A stretch of 16,236 nucleotides of DNA, taken from positions 363,464 through 379,699 of the forward strand of contig GG745369.1 of assembly GCA_000151295.1 (NCBI GenBank). Reading direction: 5' to 3'. A model generated the notes under the pieces. The model saw only the letters and a program-made list of their open reading frames with translations. It searched no databases and was not told the DNA's origin. The stretch is from Allomyces macrogynus ATCC 38327 (taxonomy: Eukaryota > Blastocladiomycota > Blastocladiomycetes > Blastocladiales > Blastocladiaceae). Shown piece by piece: positions 7,552-16,236 of this stretch (position 1 is its first letter; the number at the start of each line of letters is the position of its first letter). The translations under genes were made by a program, and so were the position numbers.

Positions 7552-10500
7552 ATGGGGTCCGACTTGCTGCAATTAAATCAAACCGACACAATGACCAGCC
7601 GGATCTCGCTGGCGTTCATGTCGTGGTCCTCGGGCTGACCTTCTTGCCCGCCCGTTGTCCAACCGCCAGCATCCCGTCGCTGTACCGATGGCTGTCCCTC
7701 AAGTATCCTCGCACCGTCGCACCGTACGGCATCGAATTATTCTCTTTTCGGCAAGCCGGAATATTCCAATTATTAGTTGATTGACCACGATCAACCACTT
7801 GAATGATCAGGGTGGTCGAGGAGCGCCTCACGCTCAATGGCGAAGTGCTGCCGGTTGATATGACCAAGCCGAACCCGAACGGCATCGAGTTTGACAATCT
7901 CTACCTCGACATGAACGGCATTATCCACCCGTGCTGCCACCCGCAGGACAAGGTGCGACTCAGCTTCACGTTTGTTTCGCCGCGCACGAGCTCCTGACTC
8001 TTGGTCTTGAATAGCCCGCGCCCAAGTCCGAGGAGGAAATGTTCCTGGCCATTTTCGCGTATATCGACCACATCATGATGTTGATTCGCCCGCGCAAGCT
8101 GCTCTACATGGCGATCGGTTCGTTTGCGGTCCCTGTTCCCCTGACCGCGTGCGGTTCGCGCAGATTATTGATGAACAACGTTCAATAGACGGTGTCGCGC
8201 CGCGTGCGAAAATGAACCAGCAGCGCTCGCGCCGGTTCCGCGCCATCCAGGATGCCGAGGCCGAGGCCGAGCGGCGCCGCGAGGAGGACGCCAACGCTCC
8301 GAAAGAAACCGAAATTGCTGCCTCGGACGCGGGTACAGCTCAACCGAACCGTTGCGCACCGTGTCTCTTGCTCTCTGTTCGCTGACATGCACCATTCTCC
8401 GAACGTAGACGAGCCCGAGGAGCACTGGGACTCGAACTGCATCACGCCCGGCACGCCCTTCATGGCCAATCTCGTCGTCGCGCTGCGCTATTTTGTCGCG
8501 CACCGGCTGTCGACGCACCCCGGGTGGCAGCACCTCAAGGTGCTCTTGTCGGACGCGTCGGTGCCCGGCGAGGGTGAGCACAAGGTCATGGACTTTGTTC
8601 GGCGGCAGCGATGCGAGCCCGGGTACGACCCGAACACCAAGCACGTTCTCTACGGACTCGACGCCGACCTGATCATGCTCGGCATTGCGACGCACGAGCC
8701 CTACTTTTCGATTTTGCGCGAGGACTTGCTCAAGATCGAGGACACGTGGCCCAAGAACCCTGACGTGTGCCGGCACTGCTACCAGCTTGGGCATCGCGCG
8801 ACGCGGTGCCCGAACCCGCCCGCGGATGGGCGGCTCGAGTCGACGCCATTCCTGTTCCTGCACATGTCTGTGCTGCGCGAGTACCTCGAGGCCGAACTCT
8901 ACTTTACCGAGGAGATGGCCGGGTTTGCGTTTAACCTGGAGCGCGCGCTCGACGACTGGGTGTTTTTGTGCTTTTTTGTCGGAAATGACTTTTTGCCGCA
9001 CTTGCCGTCGATGCGGATTAAAGAAGGTACTTTGGCGTTGCCCTTGTCGCTGTCCTTGTTGCGCTCCGTCGCTTGAGTTCGCCGCTTGCAGAACTGATCT
9101 CCCATTGATCGTACACTAGGCGCCGTCGACTTGCTCGTCGACATGTGGAAGGCCAACCTGCGCGCTATGGGCGGGTACCTGACGGAGCACGGCCACGTGC
9201 ACCTCAAACGTATCCAGCCGTTCCTCAACGAGCTTGGGCGTGCCGAGGCGCGCATTTTCTCGCACCGGTTTGAGTTCCAGCGCGCTAATCGCGCGCAGCG
9301 CAAGCGCGTGCGCTTCTTTGTCCGTGAGCAGCGTCGCATGTACCGCCAGCAACTCGGCCACAATGTCCCAAACCGGCCGGAGGTTCTCGCCGGGGACGAC
9401 GTGCGCGTGTCCGATGACGAGCTATCGAGCGAGCTGAGCGAGTCGGATGAGGAGGTGGCGCAACGGCCGGGCCGCAAGCGCTACGCCAAACAACGGAACC
9501 GGGCGCCGCCCTTGACCGAGTGGTTGATCGACACAAGCGTCAAGATGCACATGGGCTCATGGCGCACGTCCTACTACGAGACCAAGTTCCAGGACGCGTC
9601 GGAACCGTTCCGCACGAAAGTCGGGCAGGCCTACGTCGAGGGCCTGTGCTGGGTCCTGCACTACTACTACCTCGGCTGCGCGTCGTGGACCTGGTTCTAC
9701 CCGTACCACTACGCCCCGCTCGCGCAAGACATGCGGGACCTCGCGTCCATGTCGGTCCAGTTTGATCTCGGCGCGCCGTTCATGCCCGTCGAGCAGCTCA
9801 TGGGCGTGTTCCCGGCGGCCTCGCGCATGCACATTCCTGCCGCCTTCCACGATCTGATGACCTCGCCCGACTCGCCAATCATCGATTTTTACCCGACCAA
9901 GTTTAAGATTGACCTGAACGGCGAGACGGCCCTGTGGAAGGCCGTGAGCCTGCTGCCGTTCATTGACGAGGCGCGGCTGCGTGCGGCCATGAAGGGCCCG
10001 CTTGCCAAAATGTCGGACAAAGACCGCAAGCTCAACGCACGTGGGCACGAGATTCTCATGGTTGCGCAGGACCACGAGCTGTTCACGACGCTCGCCGCCG
10101 CGTACCAGGGCGACGGCCGCGAGATTGCGCTCGAAATAAATCGCGGGCATCTTGGCGGGACCGTGCGCGCCGACGCGCGCGTGTGCGAGCCTGGCGCCAC
10201 GATGGCGTCGCCGTTCCCGGACCACGCGCCCGACGTGGTCGGCGTGACGTGCCTGTCAGCCGCGTTTGCGCATCCGGCGCACAAGATCACCGATTTTAAG
10301 CGCGGGTTGCTCGAGGGCGTGCATGTGCCGCGCCGTATTCTCAAATGGAACGATATCACGTATGCCTACTCCAAGTCGCGGCAGCGCGCGCCACACCCGC
10401 TCGTCAAGGAGTATGGCGGCCAGGACAAGTTGCCGGAACGGCCACCAGGCATTCTCGGGAACCGCACGTCGATCTTTGGGATGCGCGACACGCAGCAGCA

Positions 10501-11590
10501 GCAGCCGCAGGGATACGGCCAACAGCCGCAGCAGCAGAAGCAGCAGCAGAAGCACCACCACCAGCAGCATCGCCAGCAGCAGCGCAACCAGCACCAGCAC
10601 CAACACCAACACCATCATTATCAGCAACATCATCATCATCACCAGCAACAGCACCAGCAGCTAATGGGGCTGCGGACGCGGTCCGATGACCGCGACCACC
10701 AGCATTACGGCGCGCCGGCGTCGGATTTCGCGATCGCGCCGTATCGTCCCGAGCCTGTCGCAGCGGCACCGTCGGGGTACCCGGCACCGGTTGCACCCGC
10801 CGTGACCGCGCCGTCGGCGTACGCTGTCCCGATCGCACCCGCCGCGGCCGCGCCGTCGACGTACGCGGCGCCGGCGACCGCCTCGAGCTTCTCCACCGCG
10901 CCGCCAACTTACTCGGCGCCAGCGGCTGTCGCGAGTTTTGCCAATAACGTGCAGCCCATGGACGTGGACCCGATCGCGATCGACGCGAACCTGTCGGATC
11001 TCGAGCGGCAGCAGCAGGTGATTGAGCAGCAGATCCGCACGCTCAAGCGCAGGCAGATTGAGCTGCAGCTCGCCAAGCTCAAGAAGCAGCAGAGCGAGCT
11101 CGAGCACCAGCTGCAGTCGATGGGCGACGCCGCACCCCTCGCCGCATCGGCTGTGCTTCAGCAGCAGCCGAGTACCGCCGCAATCGTGCCCGCGGTCCCG
11201 CAGCCCTTTGCCGCACCCGTCCCCCCTCCCGTGGCATCGCAACCGTCGCCCGGCGCGCCGGCCGCGCAGCTCGCCTCGCCCACGAAACGTGACGGCGCTC
11301 CTGTAGCGCCGCCGAAGCCGGCCAAGCGCAGCAAGAAAAGGAAGGCGGCCGCGAATGCAGTCGAGCCGCCTGCGCCCGACATCGAGTGCCCCGCTGAGTT
11401 TGTGTCGCCGTCGCTCACGCTCAACAGCGCGCCCTCCGTCACCGCAGACCTGGCGGCGCTCGTCCAGCGGCATTTGACCAACCATCTCGCCAAGCACGGC
11501 GGCGGCGTGAACGTGCGGGGCAATGCCATCATGGTCCCGACGGCGTCGAACCGGTCGCTGCTCGCGCCTGGTGGCAACGGGACGGCGTAG
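7552..11590 (+). CDS. RAT1: Nuclear 5'-3' exoribonuclease, Rat1/Xrn2 type, 7 coding exons
   Basis: Degrades 5'-monophosphorylated RNA in the nucleus; family members act in rRNA and snoRNA trimming, RNA surveillance and torpedo termination of RNA polymerase II. Exons: 7552-7556, 7670-7723, 7811-7952, 8015-8117, 8189-8332, 8409-9026, 9120-11590, giving 1178 residues. The protein starts [15 protein letters not shown]. It carries the XRN acidic site: [10 protein letters not shown] (D53), MAID (D102), PGEGEHK (E204, E206) and [10 protein letters not shown] (D234, D236). The Rat1-type zinc knuckle is C270-x2-C273-x4-H278-x4-C283. A second conserved block, [13 protein letters not shown] through [12 protein letters not shown], lies near 514-561. 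Beyond residue 800 come a Gln/His tract (about 813-870), an Ala/Pro region, a coiled coil (about 978-1022) and a KRSKKRK nuclear signal (about 1092). The zinc knuckle and the nuclear signal favour Rat1/Xrn2 over cytoplasmic Xrn1. The five-base first coding exon rests on family alignment. Confidence 0.95.
10490..10663 (+). repeat. Imperfect CAG/CAC repeat encoding a Gln/His tract
   Basis: Mixed CAG, CAA, CAC and CAT codons within the exonuclease gene encode roughly 58 residues, almost all Gln or His with scattered Lys, Arg, Asn and Tyr. The longest pure runs are five His and three or four Gln. The codon mixture shows an older, interrupted repeat rather than a fresh expansion. Confidence 0.9.
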
Positions 11591-11690
11591 CTTGGGGTCC
11601 GCCGTCGAGAGTGCCTTGTTTTTGAAGTGTGATTTTGGATTTGCGCTTCAATGGATTGTGTTCAGTTTGGGTGCGCTTTCCTCGATGCTT
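11591..11690 (+). terminator. T/G-rich 3' flank of the exonuclease gene
   Basis: Directly after the TAG the sequence turns T- and G-rich (for example TTGTTTTTGAAGTGTGATTT from 11617), in contrast to the GC-rich exon. This fits a 3' untranslated and polyadenylation region. No AATAAA is present. Confidence 0.3.
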
Positions 11691-13662
11691 ATGGTTGATA
11701 CTGGCTTGGAGTGCGCGGGCATCCAACGTGGTTGTTCGCTGCAGCCGTCACTACGGGCCGTCACGAAGCGCCATGGACGCGGTCCGGGATCGTGGAGCAG
11801 AGTGGAGAGAAGCGGGCTGAGAGAGTGGAGAAGAGCGGAGAGAAGCGGCCACGCGTGGCAGCGAGCTGGTCCACGGCGCGTCCTGATTGGTGAACTGATT
11901 CTATTCCTGGCGACCGTGATGTTGCTACGGCTGCATGTGGTTGCGCTCTGGCGTCGCCTGTTGATGCTGCGACTGGTCCCGTTCACACTCGACACGACGC
12001 ACCTCCAAGCACTGCCTCCAAGTTGAAAAGGCACAGAAACGTCCATCTCCACTGGCCATCGCTCGTGCGACGCCGCGCGTGCTTGCAACAGCAGCTCCAC
12101 CGGAGTTTCCCCGCGCGCACTGTGAACATCACGCTCTCTTCGGTAAAACGGCTCGAACCGTGCTCCTCCCACCTCAAACGCGTGGTTCTTCAATGGTTCG
12201 CGCCACGAACGTCCGGCGTAACTCGGCATAATGCTCCCAGCGCGACCATTGCACACAACGCACCCAATTCACACCGAACAATGGCGCGCGATTTCTCCGA
12301 CCGTTTGTAGGACAGCACCGGCCAAAAAGGGATCGCGTGCGCGAGAGTTGTGGCCGCAGCAATGGTTCGTGAACCACAGAAGGATGGAGAGAAGGTTTGG
12401 AATCCAAACGCACCAATGCTGTCGCTAGTCGCTGTCACTCCGTCACTTGCGCGATCCATCCATAATTCCTCTCGAGCAGATTTTGCTGAGAGACGCGATT
12501 GAGCAAAATACGCTCCACACACGTGCCAAGTTCTGGCCCAGCTTTACATCCCGACGCGAGCGTTCACGTTATGAAATATTTCGGTGCTGCAATCAGCGGT
12601 TCGTGGGTCATGGGTGGTCGTTGCGTGGCGCATCCGGCGAGACATTTCCCGGCTCTTGCGCACCTTTTGCGCCAAGTGTTTCGACCCCGATCTTGCAATC
12701 TTGTTGCAGGCAATCCGGCGGATCTGCGGGTGAGCCGAAAATCGGGAGACAACCGGCCATTTGAACAAAGATTTATTACTCTGCAGACCGCCTAGTTCCA
12801 AATCTCATCAAAATGCAGGACCCGCATCGCCTTTTGGAATCCTTGGCCGTGCCGCCGTGCCGCCGTGTGCCGCCACCACGACTCTCGAAGTCGTTCCAGC
12901 GGAGATCGTTGGTTTGGCCGCCCCAACGCTCTTTGTCCGCTCTTGCCGCTGGTTCCAACGGACCACGTTCGACCTCGTTGCCAAGTCGGCCCGGTTTGGA
13001 TCACACAATGCGCCCAAGGCGCGCACAAGGAAAACGCGCATGCGATCGTGAGTTTGAGCGAACCAGGGCCAGATGTGCGCGTGCGCATCGGTCATGCACG
13101 CGAGGTTGGGTGTGGCCACGAAATGGCGGTGGCCGAACACCCTTGGGATCAAAAAGTCGTTTCGGCACCGACGCGTGCCCGCGACGCCGACACCCCCGGA
13201 TGGAGGGTTCTTTTTCACGTCTCTAGACATGCGCAATCGTGGTTCTTTTGATTGAAGCCATGGGCTGGCTGGTCGCCCACGTTGCGCCCCACCCGCCGTG
13301 CTTGGGGCGTCGTCGAACGACACGACGGCCGAAGGCCGAGGACGACGTCCACTCCAGCCGCCACGACGTTTCGTCTCTCCATTGACCACAACGATACAAC
13401 CGGACGCTTTGCCAGCTGCTCCTCGCCGCGCGGTTCCCGTTCTCGCTCTCGTCCCCGCACGGCCACACGGACCGTGCGCCCGCAACCGCGCACGCTCTCG
13501 CTCCCCGCAATCTGCCAGTTTGCGCTCTTGTCTGGCCGACCGGCCAGAACATACCGTCGGTGTTCCTGTCGTCTGTCAAAACGGTGACCTCGACCGACCC
13601 GTGCACTTTTCCAACCCAACGCCGTGCCGCGCCGCGCGTCGTCTCCACCCAGCCCCGCGAAT
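11691..13662. other. Spacer downstream of the exonuclease gene
   Basis: About 2 kb without a gene I can support. Open frames exist on both strands (for example 11648-12256 minus and 12808-13485 minus), but third-position GC is only about 60-70 percent and no protein family is recognisable. A purine-rich short repeat lies at 11800-11848. No tRNA or other RNA gene was seen. Confidence 0.5.
11800..11848. repeat. Purine-rich direct repeat
   Basis: The 16-mer GAGYGGAGAGAAGCGG occurs at 11800-11815 and 11833-11848 with one mismatch, 33 bases apart, separated by more GAG-rich sequence. The tract is strongly purine-biased on the plus strand. Confidence 0.6.
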
Positions 13663-14118
13663 ATGTTGCAACCGGGGAGCGCCCGAACGGAGGCCGCTCC
13701 AGTCGAAGCGCACGACCACCACCACGACCGTGACGGGCACCATGATCGCCACGCTGACGCTGAGGGTCCCGACGCGAACGCGACCGCAACCGAGACCACC
13801 GGGTCCGTCCCCTCAACGGCGACGCGATTGACGCTGGACGAGGCGCAGGCAGTGGACTGGACTGTCGAGCACCATCGCGTACGTATTCTTCGTTCGTTCA
13901 GCGCGTCATTATCCACATCGCCGTGTCCACCCTCCACACCGACGCCCAACGCACGCTCGCTGGTTCTTCATGCTGCGAAGCTGCTCGACGCCCACCACCC
14001 CACCCGCGGGCGACGCCCGCACGACTGCGGCTGCTCCAGATGTCACCGGAACGACCCGGAAGCCGGCATTCGCCCCCCTCAGGCCGCGTATGCCGTGTGG
14101 ATCGTGCCTGGCTTGCGG
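13663..14118 (+). CDS. Possible small gene with an acidic His-rich N-terminus, structure uncertain
   Basis: From an ATG at 13663 the frame reads 72 codons of Asp/Glu/His/Ala-rich sequence (including AHDHHHDRDGHHDRH and TRLTLDEAQAVDW) and meets a good donor GTACGT at 13879. Such composition is unlike the Arg/Pro-rich shadow frames nearby, and about three quarters of third positions are G or C. The same frame becomes coding-like again at about 13981-14118 (starting LLDAHH, with a Cys cluster DCGCSRCH), just after an AAG that could be an acceptor; that 102-base intron keeps the frame. A GTTCGC at 14119 could be the next donor. Alternatively the CAG at 14037-14039 is the acceptor, or the frame is unspliced to 14382. 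Product unknown. Treat as a candidate only. Confidence 0.3.
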
Positions 14119-14886
14119 GTTCGCGCGTCATGGGCGATTCACACAGTCCCCTTTCGCTATGGTCTGGTGCCTCGTCTGGACGTCCGAAACGAGCGTGACG
14201 TCCCGCCAAGTCCGAGCGCCGAGGAAGGGGACCTTTGGCGAACCGATGCATGGTGGAGTAGGGTTATTTGGTGGGCCAGGAGCAGCGTTTTCCGATTCAT
14301 TTTTGTCTCGTCCCACCCCCCATCGTCGAAAGCGCAACATGCGAGGACCCGGTCGGTGCGGCCCGGGTGGACAAGCGGCTAATGTGGGCGTTGCGCGCGT
14401 GGCGCTATGGCCGCCCAGGCGCCTGCTCTTAAGAGTTGTTGGGCGGCTCGAGGCAAAAGTGGAGAAAAGCACGCCATTCCGAAACGGATTAATTTTAGGA
14501 ACAGAGGAGACTGACCTTGTGCTTGCCCGCCCAACATTCATGATCTCATCCCGGTGGCTTCTCCACTTCCTCTCTTCGCTTCCCGTCCCCATCCATTTCC
14601 CAAACCGACACGTTTCCGGTTCGCACCGAATGCACACATCATTTCCCGTCCTGCAAAAACGACCCCCGTGCCCGCAATCCGACGCGACGCGCCGTATCAC
14701 CGTGCCGGCGCCGCGCGTGGTCTCCTGTTTCTCGATACGCTCGACCGGCGTTCTGTTGAACCGTGTATGACCCGACTCGCTGCCAACTGCCAACGACGAC
14801 CGACGCTTCCCTTCCTGTGGTTCTTTTTTTCGACGCCCGCGCACGACGCTTGCACGCACGGAAACGGAACCCGTTGTTTTGCCACC
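14119..14886 (+). promoter_or_regulatory. Upstream region of the tandem-finger gene with a pyrimidine tract
   Basis: About 770 bases before the finger gene's ATG. The clearest feature is a C/T-rich tract at 14558-14601 of the sort common in fungal promoters. No TATA box is evident. The finger gene's frame is open upstream of its ATG back to at least 14554, but the tight CCACCATGG start context argues against an earlier start. Confidence 0.35.
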
Positions 14887-16236
14887 ATGGCCGCCATGCC
14901 AACCACCACCACGACCGCGGACTCGGCGGCAATGCGCCATGTGCAGGCCATGATCGTCCAGTTTTACCAGCGCCGGCGCTTGCGTGATGCTCCCGACAGT
15001 GCAACGGCCACGCAGGCCGGCGCGCGTGCCACGTCCATGTACCTGCCGTACCGCAGCTTCAGCGAGGCTGTCGTGACGAGTACGTTTCTCGATGAGTCGA
15101 GCGAAATCAACGAGCAATGGATGACTTTGTTCTCACGAACCGCGCTTGCGATGTGTAGACCCGACGTACGTGCCGATTGACGACTTGACCGTCTACTGCA
15201 CGCTGTGCGCGCGGTCGTTCAAGGTACGCGAACGATTGTTCATTGTGCGACCCGTGTCAGCTCCAGAGAAGTGTGCAAATCTAACCTAAGGAGCCGTGCC
15301 GTATTGGGCGGGCTCGCGATAGATGTCGACCAAGGGCAACCTGCGCTATATTTTGCGGCACGAGCAGTCGCTCAAGCACTCGGACAAGCTCAACAAGCTG
15401 CTGCACGGCGCCGGGCTCACTGTGTCTTTACCCGCGCCCGAAGCCGCGGTCGAGGCCCTCACGTCGCCGACGTCTCCACCAGGACCGGGCGCGCCACCAT
15501 CTTCCCCGCCCGTGGCCGCTGAAGCCGCCGAGCTCGGCACGTCGATGAAGCTCAAGAAACAGTTTCTCGACCAGTCGTTTGCGATGCACGTCGAGAGCAA
15601 TCCACTCTTTGACCAGGTCGATCCGGTCACCGTGTTCTGCAAGGCGTGCGCCAAGACGATCAAGCTCGACCGGCAGCGTTCGCCGCGGACCGTGTTGCTG
15701 CACTGCGAGTCGCAACTGCACTTGACGCGGCTCAACCAGTGGCGGCTCGAGCGCGCTGCGCAGCAGCAGCAGGAGCAGGCCGCGCAGTCGACGGGTGACG
15801 GCGCGTCGCCGCGGTACCGCCCGATTGCGCCGGCGCCGACAGCTGTGTCGGGTGAGTGGTCGATTTCTCCATCGGTAGGCGCGCCGCAACCGCCACCGCC
15901 GCAGCTGCCGCGGCCGCACGGCCGGTCGTCGGCGTCCTTGTCGCCGCTGCTCGCGCACGGGCCGCTGGGACCGACGCCGCGGTCACCAAGCTCGCGTGCG
16001 CACGCGCATCACGTTCACGCTCAGCATCCGCCGCTGCATGCACCGTCGGCATGGACGAGCGTCGTGTCGCCCGCTCCACCACCGTCCACGCACTACGCGC
16101 ACCACTATCCATCGCTACCGCCGCATGCTGGGCCCGCCCCACCGGCGCCGACTGGGTATGCGGACCCGTATCAAACACACACACGCCGCGTGCCAGTACC
16201 ACCACCATTATCGGCAACGCCGCACCGATGCCAATC
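14887..16236 (+). CDS. Protein with two tandem C-x2-C-x17-H-x5-H zinc fingers, runs off right edge
   Basis: The start is ATG in GCCACCATGG. Exons: 14887-15079, 15159-15223, 15323 to beyond 16236; 390 complete codons are seen with no stop. Finger A uses C78, C81, H99, H105; finger B uses C192, C195, H213, H219. Both share the lead-in NP-x4-[IV]D-x-[LV]TV[YF]C and exactly the same internal spacing, so they look like an ancient duplication about 114 residues apart. The Cx2C...Hx5H pattern resembles BED-type fingers known from hAT transposases and DNA-binding proteins such as CGGBP1; that link is inference. Between them is a Pro/Ala-rich linker. After finger B come a short Gln/Arg-rich helix and a long Pro/His/Ala/Ser-rich tail. 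Intron 2 (15224-15322) splits finger A; finger B has none. A DNA- or RNA-binding regulatory role is likely. No transposase catalytic region is seen in this window. Confidence 0.75.

Noticed and set aside
7724..7810. Hairpins and a GGAATATTCC palindrome inside Rat1 intron 2
   Set aside because: Short stems (4-6 pairs) in a comparatively AT-rich intron. No sign of an embedded RNA gene or intron-encoded element.
8165..9001. Minus-strand open frame of 278 codons
   Set aside because: It is antisense to the conserved catalytic exon of the Rat1 gene and is a by-product of GC-biased codons.
12808..13485. Minus-strand open frame of 225 codons
   Set aside because: The amino-acid mixture looks somewhat protein-like, but there is no recognisable family, no consistent third-position bias and no supporting splice signals.
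13215..13949. Minus-strand open frame of 244 codons
   Set aside because: It overlaps the better-supported plus-strand candidate at 13663, and its composition is Trp/Arg/Ser-rich as in a shadow frame.
15852..15878. Apparent tiny intron (GTGAGT to TAG, 27 bases) in the finger gene
   Set aside because: Too short for a spliceosomal intron, lacks a CTGAC branch point, and the frame is open through it. A longer intron from the same donor to a CAG near 16023 cannot be fully excluded.
1..16236. Search for transposon ends, CRISPR arrays, and prokaryotic operons
   Set aside because: No terminal inverted repeats with target duplications, no regularly spaced repeats, and no ribosome binding site-led gene clusters were found. 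The genes are spliced and eukaryotic.

Overview
The window looks like nuclear DNA from a GC-rich fungus. The genes are cut by many short introns (62 to 113 bases). Donors are mostly GTACGT or GTGCGT, the branch point is almost always CTGAC, and acceptors are CAG or TAG. Starts sit in strong eukaryotic contexts such as CCACCATGG. I cannot name the species. A blastocladiomycete or basidiomycete-like fungus would fit, but that is inference.

Layout: (1) bases 1-161, minus strand: the first codons of an Ala/Pro-rich protein that runs off the left edge. (2) 1347-4492, minus strand: a 12-exon gene for a 744-residue oligopeptide transporter (OPT family), with a TATA box at 4662-4667. (3) 4493-7551: about 3 kb between divergent genes, mostly noncoding. 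It holds a degenerate CGCCAGT repeat patch and one short stretch with strong coding-like periodicity near 7000-7180. (4) 7552-11590, plus strand: a 7-exon gene for a 1178-residue nuclear 5'-3' exoribonuclease of the Rat1/Xrn2 type, with an unusually long low-complexity tail. (5) 11591-14886: mostly noncoding, with a possible small gene starting at 13663. (6) 14887 to the right edge, plus strand: a gene for a protein with two tandem C-x2-C-x17-H-x5-H fingers, not recognised as a known family. It is the most interesting item here.

The genes do not form an operon or an obvious pathway. The transporter imports peptides at a membrane, the exonuclease acts in nuclear RNA turnover and transcription termination, and the finger protein probably binds nucleic acid. 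I saw no tRNA, rRNA, CRISPR array or complete mobile element.
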